The notes below the pieces were generated by a model that did no database searches, had not been told where the DNA came from, and worked only from the letters and a program-made list of their open reading frames with translations. Shown here piece after piece: positions 8,536-18,533 of a stretch of 64,000 nt of DNA. This DNA is from Xanthomonas sp. Leaf148. GTDB taxonomy: Bacteria; Pseudomonadota; Gammaproteobacteria; Xanthomonadales; Xanthomonadaceae. The stretch is from the NCBI RefSeq assembly GCF_001423585.1, contig NZ_LMOP01000008.1:1749118-1813117 (forward strand), written 5' to 3'. Numbering within the stretch: the stretch's first letter is position 1; every line of letters begins with the position of its first letter. The position numbers and the translations under genes were made by a program.

Positions 8536-10131
8536 ATGCCTACCGCTTCCCAACCGTTGGACGCTTTGATCATCGGCGCCGGCCATAATGGCTTGGTATG
8601 TGCTGCGTATTTGGCCCGGGCCGGCAAACGCGTGCTGGTACTGGAAGCGCGCGACGTCGTTGGCGGCGCAGCTGTTACCGAAGAGTTCCACCCTGGTTTC
8701 CGCAACTCCGTCGCGTCCTACACCGTGTCGTTGTTGCAGCCCAAGGTCATCGCCGATCTCGCGTTGGAACGGCATGGGTTGCGCGTGGTTGCGCGCCGCA
8801 TCAATAATTTTTTGCCGCAGCCCAATGGCGAGTATCTGCTGGCTGGCGCGGGGCGTACCGCTGAAGAAATCGCCAAGTTCTCTGTGCGCGATGCAGCTGC
8901 ATTGCCAGCGTACGAAGCGCATCTGGAACGATTGGCCGACGTGTTGCGGGCATTGGCATTGCAGGCGCCGCCGAATGTGACCGAGGGCGGATGGTTGCAG
9001 GCGTTGCCGCAGCTGTGGCGCGCGGGCAAAGTGGGGCTACAGCTGCAGGACTTAACGCTTGCGTTGCGACAAGACCTGCTTGATCTATTTACGATTTCGG
9101 CCGCCGAGTATCTGGATCGCTGGTTCGAAAGCGCACCGATCAAGGCGTTATTCGGCTTCGACGGCATCGTCGGCAATTACGCCAGCCCGTACACACCGGG
9201 CACGGCGTACGTGTTGTTGCATCACGTGTTCGGGCAAAGCAACGGCGTCAAAGGCGCCTGGGGCCACGCGATCGGCGGCATGGGCGCCATCACCCAGGCG
9301 ATGGCCGCCAGTGCGCGCGAATACGGCGCGCAGATTCGCACCGGCTGTGCGGTGGATCGGGTGTTGGTGGAGCAGGGGGATGCGGTGGGCGTGGTGACGG
9401 TCGATGGCGAAACGCTGCGCGCGCGTGCCGTGGTTGCAAACGTCAACCCGAAGTTGCTCTACCAGCGTTTGATGCGAGCCGAGGACGTACCAGAGGCCAC
9501 GCGCGAACGCATCGTCCATTACCGCTGCGGATCCGGCACGTTCCGCATGAATGTTGCACTGTCGCGTCTTCCCGATTTCACTGCATTGCCCGGCGCCGGC
9601 GACCATCTCACTGCCGGCATCATCCTGGCGCCGAATCTCGATTACATGGACCGCGCCTGGCAGGATGCACGCGCCTTGGGATGGTCGCGCGAACCGGTGG
9701 TCGAATTGCTGATACCCAGCACGCTGGACGACTCGCTGGCACCGCCCGGCCAGCATGTGGCCAGCCTGTTCTGTCAGCACGTGGCACCCACATTGCCAGA
9801 TGGCCGCCACTGGGACGACCATCGTGACGAAGTCGCCGATCTGATGATCGCCACCGTGGAGCGCTACGCACCGGGATTTACCGCATCGATCCTGGGCCGC
9901 CAGGTGCTGAGTCCACTGGACCTGGAACGTATCTTTGGCCTGGTCGGCGGCGACATCTTCCACGGCGCACTCAGCCTCAACCAACTGTTCAGCGCACGCC
10001 CGATGCTGGGGCAGGGTGCCTATCGCGGTGCGGTTCCGGGTTTATATCTCTGCGGCGCGGGAACACACCCTGGTGGCGGGGTGACAGGGGCGCCTGGACA
10101 TAATGCGGCGCGGGTGATTTTGGGGGGATGA
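8536..10131 (+). CDS. FAD-dependent oxidoreductase, phytoene-desaturase/PYROXD2 type
   Basis: A 531-residue flavoprotein starting MPTASQPLDALIIGAGHNGL; the dinucleotide-binding motif GAGHNG near residue 12 is followed by the acidic end of strand 2 (VLEARDVVGGAAVTEEFHPG), as in CrtI-like amine oxidases. The C-terminal FAD motif GLYLCGAGTHPGGGVTGAPGHNAAR is also present. The closest known group is PYROXD2-like NAD(P)/FAD oxidoreductases rather than true carotenoid desaturases, because no carotenoid genes flank it. The ATG at 8536 is preferred to an in-frame upstream start because the FAD motif then sits at the usual distance, though no strong ribosome site is seen. Substrate unknown. Confidence 0.85.
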   Translation: MPTASQPLDALIIGAGHNGLVCAAYLARAGKRVLVLEARDVVGGAAVTEEFHPGFRNSVASYTVSLLQPKVIADLALERHGLRVVARRINNFLPQPNGEYLLAGAGRTAEEIAKFSVRDAAALPAYEAHLERLADVLRALALQAPPNVTEGGWLQALPQLWRAGKVGLQLQDLTLALRQDLLDLFTISAAEYLDRWFESAPIKALFGFDGIVGNYASPYTPGTAYVLLHHVFGQSNGVKGAWGHAIGGMGAITQAMAASAREYGAQIRTGCAVDRVLVEQGDAVGVVTVDGETLRARAVVANVNPKLLYQRLMRAEDVPEATRERIVHYRCGSGTFRMNVALSRLPDFTALPGAGDHLTAGIILAPNLDYMDRAWQDARALGWSREPVVELLIPSTLDDSLAPPGQHVASLFCQHVAPTLPDGRHWDDHRDEVADLMIATVERYAPGFTASILGRQVLSPLDLERIFGLVGGDIFHGALSLNQLFSARPMLGQGAYRGAVPGLYLCGAGTHPGGGVTGAPGHNAARVILGG

Positions 10132-10151
10132 TGCGGCCAGCGATGGCAGCC

Positions 10152-10179
10152 AAAAAAAGGCCCCGAAAGAACCGGGGCC
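10152..10179 (-). terminator. Intrinsic terminator of the Oar-like TonB receptor
   Basis: GGCCCC / GGGGCC stem with an AAAGAA-containing loop and a run of seven T on the minus strand, 67 bases after the stop at 10246. It lies between convergent genes; a plus-strand T tract is absent, so it mainly serves the minus-strand receptor. Confidence 0.8.
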
Positions 10180-10245
10180 AGAGACAGTACGTCTGCAGGG
10201 CGAAGGTGAGTGAACCCACCTTCGCCTTTGCACGCGATCAAACGA

Positions 10246-13200
10246 TCAGAAATCGTATGACGCAGTCAGACGCATGTAGCGCGGCTGGTTGTAGCTCCAG
10301 GCTTCGGTGCCAAGCCCGTACGTGTTGGACACGGTCCGGCGAGTGACCTCATTGGTGCTGGAGATGCGATTGACCGAACGGTCATTCAGTACATTGAATA
10401 CATTCAGCGAAAACGCCAGCTTGTGATCGGCGAAGCCTGGACGATACGTGACACCTAGATCGAGGTTTTTGATCCATGGAGTCTCGCCAGCGCCGCCCGC
10501 AGATACAGGCTGGCCATAGCAGTAGTGATACGACGAGCCATAACCGACCGGATCGTAATCCAGCGCTGCAGCGTCGGGGCCGGCGTAATAGCCCAGGCAG
10601 GACTTCGGTGTGCCCGACATCACCCTGACCGTGGCAGATGCCAGCCATTCTGGAGTGAATTGGTAGGCACCGAACGCCTTCAACTGATGGCGACGATCAT
10701 TGGCCAGATTGCCACCTGCGTAGTACATCAGCTGGGCTGCATCCCAGTCCTGAGTTTTGGAGATGTCGGATTGCCCAAGATCTGACTTCACCTGTCCTTC
10801 TGTGTTGCCGTACAGGTGCGACCAGGTGTAATCGACGCGGCCGTACCACTTTTCATCGAACGGATGCTCGATGAAGAGATCCACGGCAACGTAGTTGCGC
10901 TTGGCTTTGTCGGTGAAGCCCCAATCGGACTGCGACATACGCAGCTGGGTATAGCCAGAGCCATCGGTGTTGGCAAGGTTGAAGGTGTTGGTTTCGCCAG
11001 GGTTGAACATCACGCAACCAGGAATGCTCACGCTGCTCGGGTCGCCGCCTGCTGCTTGGAGCGCATCGGACATGCGTCCTGGATCGCAGACATCGTCGAT
11101 CGCGGTCTGCAATTTGCGGTAGGTGACCTTGGCGCCTGAATTCCATTTTTCGCCAAGCGTTTTTTCGAAGCCGATCAGGAACTCGTCTTGATACTGCGAC
11201 TTCAGATCGCTTGGGGCGAACGAGTTCGGATCCGGTGCCTCACCATATTCACCATTGGAGGAAACCGGTCCGGGGCCGAGCGCAGTCAGGCCAGTTGGTT
11301 CACCGTTGGCGTCGATCCCGGTGTAGGTGAAATATTCGTTCGTGAACGTCGAGGCCGATGCTCCACGAATGGCGACCTGATTGGGCAGCGCCAGATAGTA
11401 ACGACCGACGTTAGCGAACACTTTGAAGGAAGAGTCGCCAAAGACATCCCAGCTCACCCCAACACGTGGCGCCCATTGGTCACCACTGTCCACGTAGGCC
11501 ACATGATCGCTGTTGTAGTTGGTGAACTTGTCGTTGCGGATACCCAGCGTGAGGAGCCAGTTATCGTTGACCTGCCACCGATCTTCCAGGTAGTAGGCCT
11601 TCTGCTCGACTGACATGCTGGTAGCTGTAGTGAAGATACGGCGGTTCACGAAGTAGCCATTACCTCCGGAGGGGCCAACGCCCAGCGCACCATTGATGGG
11701 TTCGCTGGGATCGTCCTGGCTGCCGTAGATCCAGCGATACCCTGGACCACTGGTAAATACGCCTTCGTCGTAGGCGTTGAAGGACATATTGTCCACGCCG
11801 GCGGTCAAGTCATGATCGCCCAGACGATAGTTCAGCTCCAGACGCAGATTGCGGCTCTTATTGATCGGGTCTGCTGCCTTGACAGTCGTGGTGGCCTGCC
11901 GGTTGGTAATACGCCGGCCGCCGGTGATTGCCGGGTCCTGCAGAGTCGAACTGGCGATATTGGGTAATGCGGATGCGCCAGGGTTGAACTGTTGGTTGTG
12001 CTGAGTATCGCGTCCCCACGTTGCATTGAGGGTCAGGTCGTCGGTGATGTAGCTGGTGAACTTTACGATATCGACACTGTCTTTTAGCTTGTACGTATCC
12101 GTGAACAGCCCGGAAGGACCCTGATCCGTAAGTGTTGCATAGTCGTAATTGTTGTATACGCCCGAACGTCGGTCGTTATTTTCGATGCGTGTATATTCGA
12201 GGATGTTGCTGTCGTTGATGTTCCAGTCCAGTTTGCCGTAGAACTTCGGCGAACTGTTCTCATAATGGCTGCGTCCTTGGTCGCTGGCGGCCGTCGCAAT
12301 ATTGGTGGTTGCTCCGTCGACCTTGTCCGTTTCGCCGGCCACGAACAGGAACAGGCGATCCTCGATCAGCGGGCCACCTGCGTACGCGCTGTAAACGGTC
12401 CTGTTCTGCACGTCGCCCTTGCCGCGGCGATAGATCGTGCCGGGCAGTTCATCATCTTCATAACCGTAATTCGCCGGAAGTTCGCTATTCGGATACCAAG
12501 CATCGCCGCGTGAGCTCGCCAGCGATTTGGGTTCCCATACCGCTTGCGCTCCGAAATGCCACTCGTTGGTGCCGCGCTTGCCCACCTGGCTGATGACGCC
12601 GCCGGTCGAGCGGCCGTACTTTGCGCTGTAGCCGCCTGTATAGGTTTCCTGCTGGTCGATGGCGCCGTAAGGGAGACTGAGCCCGCCGAGGTTGTTGAAC
12701 GGGTTGGTGACGTTAACGCCGTTGATGTAATAAGCGTTTTCCGTCACACCCGCGCCGCCAAAGGAGATGGTTGAGCGCGAGCCATTGTTGAACGCTCCGC
12801 TTCCGGAGATAGCACCCGGCGCCAACAACGCAATCGCTTCTGCACTGCGTCCCAGCGGCAGAGTGGCCAGCTGCTCGGAGGTGATCACCGAACGCGAACT
12901 GGTCGAACTCACATCGATCTTCGGTGCGTTGGCGGCAGTGACCGTGATCGCGCCAAGCGTGGTCGCATCGGCGTTGCTCGCGGCGCTGGCGCCTGCAAAC
13001 GACACTTCGGTGCCCGAGCCGACGCGCAGCTGCACATTCTTGCGGGTATCGACGACCTGGTCGCCGCGCTTCAGGGTGACGGTGTAGGCGCCAACCGGCA
13101 GCGAGCCGAGGTTGTAGCGGCCGTTTGCGTCGATGGTGATGGTGCGGCTCAGGCCGGTGTCGCTCTGCACGACGATCGTGCTGCCGGCTTCGGAGGGGGC

Positions 13201-13320
13201 GCTGCCGTAGATGCTGCCGGTGGTGCTCTGCGCGTAGACCGCGCCGTTGGTTAGGCAAGCACCGAGCACGACGGCGAGAGCGGTGCGCTTGAGGACTTGG
13301 CGACGAAACTGATTGCTCAT
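10246..13320 (-). CDS. TonB-dependent receptor, Oar-like, with N-terminal carboxypeptidase-regulatory-like domain
   Basis: An outer-membrane protein of 1024 residues. A signal peptide ends near VYAQ (residue 31). Residues about 33-110 form a CarboxypepD_reg-like beta-sandwich (TITIDANGRYNLGSLPVGAYTV), then a plug domain (GAITVTA..., YYINGVNVTNPFNNLGG, GGYSAKYGRSTGG) and a long beta-barrel ending in the aromatic SYDF typical of BAM substrates. This architecture is that of Oar-type receptors, thought to pass proteins or peptides/oligosaccharides; the substrate here is unknown. It is followed by its own terminator, and a second unrelated receptor lies just upstream on the same strand. Confidence 0.92.
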   Translation of the reverse strand: MSNQFRRQVLKRTALAVVLGACLTNGAVYAQSTTGSIYGSAPSEAGSTIVVQSDTGLSRTITIDANGRYNLGSLPVGAYTVTLKRGDQVVDTRKNVQLRVGSGTEVSFAGASAASNADATTLGAITVTAANAPKIDVSSTSSRSVITSEQLATLPLGRSAEAIALLAPGAISGSGAFNNGSRSTISFGGAGVTENAYYINGVNVTNPFNNLGGLSLPYGAIDQQETYTGGYSAKYGRSTGGVISQVGKRGTNEWHFGAQAVWEPKSLASSRGDAWYPNSELPANYGYEDDELPGTIYRRGKGDVQNRTVYSAYAGGPLIEDRLFLFVAGETDKVDGATTNIATAASDQGRSHYENSSPKFYGKLDWNINDSNILEYTRIENNDRRSGVYNNYDYATLTDQGPSGLFTDTYKLKDSVDIVKFTSYITDDLTLNATWGRDTQHNQQFNPGASALPNIASSTLQDPAITGGRRITNRQATTTVKAADPINKSRNLRLELNYRLGDHDLTAGVDNMSFNAYDEGVFTSGPGYRWIYGSQDDPSEPINGALGVGPSGGNGYFVNRRIFTTATSMSVEQKAYYLEDRWQVNDNWLLTLGIRNDKFTNYNSDHVAYVDSGDQWAPRVGVSWDVFGDSSFKVFANVGRYYLALPNQVAIRGASASTFTNEYFTYTGIDANGEPTGLTALGPGPVSSNGEYGEAPDPNSFAPSDLKSQYQDEFLIGFEKTLGEKWNSGAKVTYRKLQTAIDDVCDPGRMSDALQAAGGDPSSVSIPGCVMFNPGETNTFNLANTDGSGYTQLRMSQSDWGFTDKAKRNYVAVDLFIEHPFDEKWYGRVDYTWSHLYGNTEGQVKSDLGQSDISKTQDWDAAQLMYYAGGNLANDRRHQLKAFGAYQFTPEWLASATVRVMSGTPKSCLGYYAGPDAAALDYDPVGYGSSYHYCYGQPVSAGGAGETPWIKNLDLGVTYRPGFADHKLAFSLNVFNVLNDRSVNRISSTNEVTRRTVSNTYGLGTEAWSYNQPRYMRLTASYDF

Positions 13321-13645
13321 TCCTGACCTTTCAACTGGGAGTGCGGATAAGGGACGGTCATCGGGGAGTCAGATGGCCTTAACCCGAACGTAATGAATGT
13401 CTGCTTTGCAGCGCAAGCAGTTGAAACGATTTATTAATGAAATAGGCGGGATCCGCATCCGAAGTGAGGAATTCGGCACACATTCAAGCCGTGCGACACA
13501 TGCAAAGAAACAACCTCAACAACAAGCGGGATTCGGTAGTTACATTCGATACAGATAAGCTGGGTGGCGCGAAGCAAGCGCGACCACAGCGCGAGAATCG
13601 GCCTCTTGGGAGACGCATCGCGCTCCAGCTCGCCACGTCGCCGCC
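13321..13645. other. Upstream region of the Oar-like receptor
   Basis: About 325 bp without a gene between the receptor start at 13320 and the terminator at 13646. It must contain the receptor's promoter; the segment 13380-13520 is noticeably AT-richer than its surroundings, but I cannot single out hexamers with confidence. Confidence 0.5.
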
Positions 13646-13675
13646 AAAAAAAAGCCCCGACAAGCGGGGCTTTTT
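13646..13675 (-). terminator. Bidirectional intrinsic terminator after TonB receptor 2
   Basis: Stem AGCCCCG / CGGGGCT with loop ACAAG, eight A on one side and five T on the other, 19 bases beyond the stop of the minus-strand receptor at 13694. It can end transcripts in either direction. Confidence 0.85.
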
Positions 13676-13693
13676 CCTACGTGTCACTCCCGG

Positions 13694-16684
13694 TCAAAAC
13701 CGCACCGTCGTTCCCAGGTAGAAGAACCGGCCGACGTTGTCATACAGCGCCGAGTTGAAATCCGAGCCGAAGTAGTTGCGCGGCGGATCCTTGTCGAAGG
13801 CATTGTCGATGCCGAGGTAGACGTCGATCTTCGAGCCGGGGAATTGATAGCCGAACTGGAAGTTGTGATACGTGTACGAGCCGTTCTTGATCGGGCTGGC
13901 CGAACCCGGGTTGCTGTTGTAGCTCTCCGGGGTCACACGCAGGTTGCCGTCCACATAGTTCATGTCCCACGAGGCGCGCCATTCGTTCCAGTTGTACTTG
14001 GTCTGGAACTGCGCGCGCCAGCGCGGGTCGGTCACGTAGGTCACGTATTCGTCGTATTCCTGCGGGAAATCCTGAAAGACCCATTCGCGCGACTGGATCA
14101 GCCGGGTACCGACCAGCCGCAGCACCGTGTTGCCTTCGCCGATCTGGAAGCGGTAATCCATTTCCAGATCCACGCCGACGCGGCGCGAGCGGGCCAGGTT
14201 TTCGTTCAAAGCCTGCCAACCAATGATGCTGTGCTCGGGGTAGATGCGGCCCTGTGGGTCGGTAAAGCCGCCCAGCGGGGCGCGCTGTACGAAGCCGCAA
14301 AAACTGTTGTTGACGCCGCCCGGGTTGTCCACGCAGCGCGTGGCATTGGTCTCGGCCGTCACCGTACCGATGGCATCGCGCAGATCGATGCGCCAGTAGT
14401 CGATCGACATGCCGAAGCCTTCGAAGAACTCCGGCTGCCACACCAGTCCGTACGACAGGCTGCGTGCGCGCTCCGGCTTCAACTCCGGATTGCCGCCGCT
14501 CACGCCGGGACGGGTCGAGGTAAAGGTGTCGATCCAGCCGACCGGCACGCCCAACGCGCTGCAGTTGGACTGGCGCAATCCCACATCGCCGGCGGTACCA
14601 GGACGATTGGAATTGGTCGGCAGGTAGTTGCAGGGGTCGTTGATGGTGGCGAAGTTCTCGCTCTGCGAGTCGTACAGCTCGCCGATGCTGGGCGCACGCA
14701 CCGCCTGCGCCAGCGTGCCGCGCAACCGCAGCGACGGGATGATGGTCCAGTCCAGACCGATGTTCCAGGTCTTGGTCGAGCCGATGCTGTCGTAGTCCGA
14801 ATAGCGCCCGGCCACATCCAGCGCCAACCGGTCTACGCCCGGCAGGCCGGCCAGCAACGGAATGGTGCTTTCGACGAAGATTTCCTTGACGGTGTACTCG
14901 CCGCCGCTGTTGGGGATGGCGTTGAGGAAGGTCACGCCCGAGGCTGCCAACGGATCGGTGATTTCCTCGCTTTGTTCCTTGCGGTATTCCACGCCGCCGG
15001 CAATGCCGATGTCGCCGGCCGGCAGCGACAGCAGATTGCTGTTGGCCACCGACGCACTGAACACGGTTTGCTGGATCTTGGCCTGCGCGCGCGCGGTGGT
15101 GTTGAACCAGGCGGCAGCTTCCGGCGTGACCGCGCCATTGCCGAAGACGCTGAAAGGCACGCAGCCTTCGCGCGCCAGTGCCGAATACACACGATTGGTG
15201 TTGGGGTTGATCGCGTTCGGGTCCAGCGTGGTGCGGCAGACGATATTGCCGCTGGCATCGCGCGCAGCATCGATGCCAGCCTGCCAGCGCTCGTTGATGC
15301 GGTTGTTGAGGTTGAGGCGGTCCACCGTGGTCTTGCCATAGTTGGCAGACACGTCGTAGGTCCAGTTGTCGGTGAAGTTGCCTTCGGCACCGAGCACGGC
15401 GCGGTAGGTTTTGCGCTCGATGTTTTCGCCGCGACGGCCGGCATCGACGTTGAAACGGTTCATCAGGATCTGGGTGGCGCCGCGCGAATCCATCAGCGCG
15501 CCGAGCTGCGGGCTGACATACGGGTTCTGCCGGCGCACGCGCAGCGAGCTATCGAATGCGGGCTGGCCGAAGAATTCCGAATCGGTCTCGCTGTACTTGC
15601 CTTCGAAGAACAGGCGATGGTTTTCGCTCAGTTCGAAGTTCACCATCGTGTTGACGCTCTTGCGATCGAAGCCCGGCTGCAGGTCGGCGACCGCATTGAG
15701 ATCGACAAAATCGCAATCCACGCACGAGGTATTGCTGACCACCGTGCCGTTGTAACGGTTGCGGCGGAAGCTGCCATCTTCACCGAACAGATAGCGGTTG
15801 CCGTAGGTGGCCGGATTGCGGAAATCGAACGTGCCCAGGTTGAAGGTGCCGCCGTAAGAGGTGCTGTGGTTGCCGCCCGGGCCGCTGAGCACGGTCTGCG
15901 GGTTGCTTTCGCTCGGTGGGCGGGTCGGATCGAAGCTGGGGTTCTGCACGCTGACCAGATACTCGCGGCCAATGGCGCGGTTGCCGCGACCGAAGCGATC
16001 CTGCTTGCTGTACTCGCCCGAGATCGCAATATTGCCGCGGCCTTCGGCAAAGTCGGTGCCGGCAGAAAAGCTGGCGAACGAGCGGTTGTAGTTGCCCTCA
16101 TCGGCCAGGCCGGTTTGCGCCCGCGTTTCGAAGCCAGTGAAGTTCTTCTTGAGGATGAAGTTGACCACGCCGGCCACCGCATCGGCGCCGTACACCGCCG
16201 ACGCGCCGCCGGTGATGACCTCCACGCGCTCGACCCATTCCACCGGAATCGTGTTGACGTCCACCGCGGTCGAGCCGGGGCTGGAGCCCACATGGCGGCG
16301 ACCGTTGACCAGCACCAGGGTGCGGTCGGTGCCCATCCCGCGCAGGTCGAGCAGACCCAGGCCGGCGGTGCCGATGAAGCGGGTGGAGTTGCCCAGCGTG
16401 TAGCTCGGTGCCAGGGCTGGCATGCGCGCCATCAGGTCGCTGATGGTGGTCGCGCCGGTGGCGCGGATCTCTTCGGCGGTGATCGCGGTGACCGGCGACG
16501 GCGTGACAAAGCCGGTACGCGCAATGCGCGAGCCGGTGACGGTCACCTTGTCCAGATCGGTGGTGCCGGGAGCTACACCATTTTCGGATTGCGCGGCGAC
16601 GTGGCCGGCGGGGGCGACCAGCGCGACCAACAGGGCGGCGCTCAAACGATGACGGCGGGTAGATTGCGGGAGACGACTCGACAT
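13694..16684 (-). CDS. TonB-dependent outer-membrane receptor
   Basis: A 996-residue receptor from the ATG at 16684 (MSSRLPQSTRRHRLSAALLVALVAP, signal peptide ending near HVAAQ). The reading frame extends 11 codons upstream only through a TTG. The plug domain begins with DKVTVTGSRIARTG and contains LVLVNGRRH, VEVITGGASAVYGADAVAGVVNF; the barrel carries repeated receptor motifs (LRLRGTLAQAVRAPSIGELYD, GNPELKPERARSLSYGLVWQP) and ends in TVRF. There is no N-terminal regulatory-like domain, unlike the next receptor. Substrate unknown; active uptake driven by TonB is inferred from family. Confidence 0.92.
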   Translation of the reverse strand: MSSRLPQSTRRHRLSAALLVALVAPAGHVAAQSENGVAPGTTDLDKVTVTGSRIARTGFVTPSPVTAITAEEIRATGATTISDLMARMPALAPSYTLGNSTRFIGTAGLGLLDLRGMGTDRTLVLVNGRRHVGSSPGSTAVDVNTIPVEWVERVEVITGGASAVYGADAVAGVVNFILKKNFTGFETRAQTGLADEGNYNRSFASFSAGTDFAEGRGNIAISGEYSKQDRFGRGNRAIGREYLVSVQNPSFDPTRPPSESNPQTVLSGPGGNHSTSYGGTFNLGTFDFRNPATYGNRYLFGEDGSFRRNRYNGTVVSNTSCVDCDFVDLNAVADLQPGFDRKSVNTMVNFELSENHRLFFEGKYSETDSEFFGQPAFDSSLRVRRQNPYVSPQLGALMDSRGATQILMNRFNVDAGRRGENIERKTYRAVLGAEGNFTDNWTYDVSANYGKTTVDRLNLNNRINERWQAGIDAARDASGNIVCRTTLDPNAINPNTNRVYSALAREGCVPFSVFGNGAVTPEAAAWFNTTARAQAKIQQTVFSASVANSNLLSLPAGDIGIAGGVEYRKEQSEEITDPLAASGVTFLNAIPNSGGEYTVKEIFVESTIPLLAGLPGVDRLALDVAGRYSDYDSIGSTKTWNIGLDWTIIPSLRLRGTLAQAVRAPSIGELYDSQSENFATINDPCNYLPTNSNRPGTAGDVGLRQSNCSALGVPVGWIDTFTSTRPGVSGGNPELKPERARSLSYGLVWQPEFFEGFGMSIDYWRIDLRDAIGTVTAETNATRCVDNPGGVNNSFCGFVQRAPLGGFTDPQGRIYPEHSIIGWQALNENLARSRRVGVDLEMDYRFQIGEGNTVLRLVGTRLIQSREWVFQDFPQEYDEYVTYVTDPRWRAQFQTKYNWNEWRASWDMNYVDGNLRVTPESYNSNPGSASPIKNGSYTYHNFQFGYQFPGSKIDVYLGIDNAFDKDPPRNYFGSDFNSALYDNVGRFFYLGTTVRF

Positions 16685-17015
16685 GAACGTGCGGATTCCT
16701 TGCTGGGATGAGTCCAACAGCCATGCTCACTGAGTGCGGGCTGAATTGATCCCCGACCGTAACAAGTCCTTCACCATGTGTCCACAATTGTGAAATATGT
16801 CGAGGATTGGCACGCGTGCCCCTGGCGCCGTCGTGTGCCTCGGAGCGAGGGCGATATCGGGGGCAACCAGCACGAGCCGGTAAACTGAGCGCCATTCGCG
16901 GCGCGCGCTGGGCGTTGGTCCTCGCGACCGCACACGACGAAACGGGACAGCTAATGGCAATGATGTTGGACAACAATGCGCGCGTAGTGACCGGCCACGC
17001 AGCAGGCAGTCAGGC
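16685..17015. promoter_or_regulatory. Divergent upstream region, TonB receptor 2 / mrp
   Basis: A 331-bp spacer. It carries the 10-bp perfect palindrome CACAATTGTG at 16783-16792, about 100 bases before the receptor start, in the AT-richest part of the spacer. This is a candidate regulator site, but a 10-bp palindrome is weak evidence. No gene seen. Confidence 0.3.
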
Positions 17016-17867
17016 ATGAGCGGCGAACGCAGGATCGCCGCGCACGCGGTGCAGGGCGCGCTGGCGCCGCATCCACGCATCCGCAATGTCATTGCGGTGG
17101 GGTCGGGCAAGGGTGGGGTGGGCAAGTCCACCACCGCGGTGAATCTGGCGTTGGCGCTGCGGCAGCAGGGCGCGCGCGTCGGCGTGCTGGACGCGGATAT
17201 CTACGGGCCGAGCGTGCCGGCGATGCTGGGGTTGAGCGGCAAACCCGACAGCCCGGACAATAAGTCGATCGAGCCATTGCGTGCGTTCGGGATCGAGGCG
17301 ATGTCGATCGGCCTGTTGGTCGATCAGGACACGCCGATGATCTGGCGCGGGCCGATGGCCACCTCGGCCCTGACCCAGCTGTTCAACGACACGCTGTGGG
17401 ACGACCTGGATTACTTGCTGATCGATCTGCCGCCCGGCACCGGCGATATCCAGCTGACCCTGTCGCAGAAGATTCCGGTGGCCGGCGCGGTGATCGTGAC
17501 CACGCCGCAGGACATCGCCACGCTGGATGCGCGCAAGGCGCTGAAGATGTTCGAAAAGGTCGAGGTGCCGGTGTTGGGCATCATCGAGAACATGGCGGTG
17601 CATACCTGCAGCAACTGCGGCCATCGCGAGCATCTGTTCGGCGAAGGCGGCGGCGAGCGCATGGCGGCGCAGTACGGCGTGCCGTTGCTGGGGTCGTTGC
17701 CGTTGGCGATTGCGATCCGCGAGCAGGGCGATGCCGGCCAGCCAATCGTGATCGCCGCGCCGGACTCTGCTGCCGCGCAGGCCTACCTGGCGGCAGCCAG
17801 GCGGCTGTCGGAAGAGTTGGGCAAGCGTCCGCGCGCCAGTATTCCGATTTCCGCCTCGCTGCTGTAA
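17016..17867 (+). CDS. mrp: Mrp/NBP35 family iron-sulfur cluster carrier ATPase
   Basis: A 283-residue P-loop protein proposed to carry and transfer [4Fe-4S] clusters. It shows the deviant Walker A motif GKGGVGKS at 31-38, ADIYGPS after strand 2, the LIDLPPGTGD switch at about 136-144 and the cluster-binding pair C198-S-N-C201. It lacks the MIP18/DUF59 domain found at the N-terminus of many bacterial homologs: the frame begins only 23 residues before the nucleotide-binding core. The ATG at 17016 fits. It sits upstream of dcd but with a separate hairpin between, so co-transcription is uncertain. Confidence 0.92.
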   Translation: MSGERRIAAHAVQGALAPHPRIRNVIAVGSGKGGVGKSTTAVNLALALRQQGARVGVLDADIYGPSVPAMLGLSGKPDSPDNKSIEPLRAFGIEAMSIGLLVDQDTPMIWRGPMATSALTQLFNDTLWDDLDYLLIDLPPGTGDIQLTLSQKIPVAGAVIVTTPQDIATLDARKALKMFEKVEVPVLGIIENMAVHTCSNCGHREHLFGEGGGERMAAQYGVPLLGSLPLAIAIREQGDAGQPIVIAAPDSAAAQAYLAAARRLSEELGKRPRASIPISASLL

Positions 17868-17872
17868 TCCGC

Positions 17873-17895
17873 CGGCCGGCCTCTGGTGCCGGCCG
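17873..17895 (+). terminator. Hairpin between mrp and dcd
   Basis: CGGCCGGC and GCCGGCCG, an 8-bp perfect GC stem with a CTCTGGT loop, begins 5 bases after the mrp stop. No T tract follows, so attenuation or mRNA end protection is as likely as termination. Confidence 0.4.
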
Positions 17896-17963
17896 CTGCT
17901 AGACTTTGCCGTCTTTCGCGCGGGCCGACCGGCCTGCCGCCTACCGTCTTCAAGGAACACCGC

Positions 17964-18533
17964 ATGAGCATCAAGAGCGACCGCTGGATCAAGCGCATGG
18001 CCGAGCAGCACGCGATGATCGAGCCGTTCGAGCCCGGCCAGATCAAGCACGACGCAGCAGGCCAGCGCATCGTCAGCTTCGGCACTTCCAGCTACGGCTA
18101 CGACGTGCGTTGCTCGCGCGAGTTCAAGATTTTCACCAACATCAACTCGACCATTGTCGACCCCAAGCATTTCGACCCAGGCAGCTTTGTCGATGTCGAA
18201 TCGGATGTCTGCATCATCCCGCCGAACAGCTTTGCGCTGGCACGCACGGTGGAATATTTCCGCATCCCGCGCGATACGTTGGTGGTGTGCCTGGGCAAGA
18301 GCACCTACGCGCGCTGCGGCATCATCGTCAACGTCACCCCGCTGGAGCCGGAGTGGGAAGGCCACGTGACGCTGGAATTCAGCAACACCACGCCGCTGCC
18401 GGCGCGCATCTATGCCAATGAAGGCGTGGCGCAGATGCTGTTTTTCCAGTCCGACGAAGTATGCGAAACCTCGTACAAGGATCGCGGTGGCAAGTACCAG
18501 GGCCAGACCGGCGTGACCTTGCCGCGCACGTGA
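17964..18533 (+). CDS. dcd: dCTP deaminase
   Basis: Deaminates dCTP to dUTP, the first step of the main dTTP supply route in many gammaproteobacteria. The 189-residue protein has the usual length and family signatures: [13 protein letters not shown] at the N-terminus, [11 protein letters not shown], the nucleotide/active-site stretch [40 protein letters not shown], and the C-terminal [13 protein letters not shown] that closes over the substrate. The start at 17964 is supported by AAGGAA six bases upstream. Gene ends convergently with a small membrane-protein gene. Confidence 0.97.
   Translation: MSIKSDRWIKRMAEQHAMIEPFEPGQIKHDAAGQRIVSFGTSSYGYDVRCSREFKIFTNINSTIVDPKHFDPGSFVDVESDVCIIPPNSFALARTVEYFRIPRDTLVVCLGKSTYARCGIIVNVTPLEPEWEGHVTLEFSNTTPLPARIYANEGVAQMLFFQSDEVCETSYKDRGGKYQGQTGVTLPRT

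Noticed and set aside
8536-10131. Carotenoid desaturase (crtI) assignment
   Set aside because: The fold matches, but no carotenoid genes flank it and the motifs fit the PYROXD2-like group better.
13844-16711. 955-codon open frame on the plus strand opposite the second TonB receptor
   Set aside because: Antisense shadow caused by high GC at third codon positions; no domain or start site, and the minus-strand receptor has clear family motifs.
17016-17867. ParA/MinD chromosome-partition protein
   Set aside because: The C-x-x-C pair at 198-201 and ADIYGPS motif mark the Mrp/NBP35 group.
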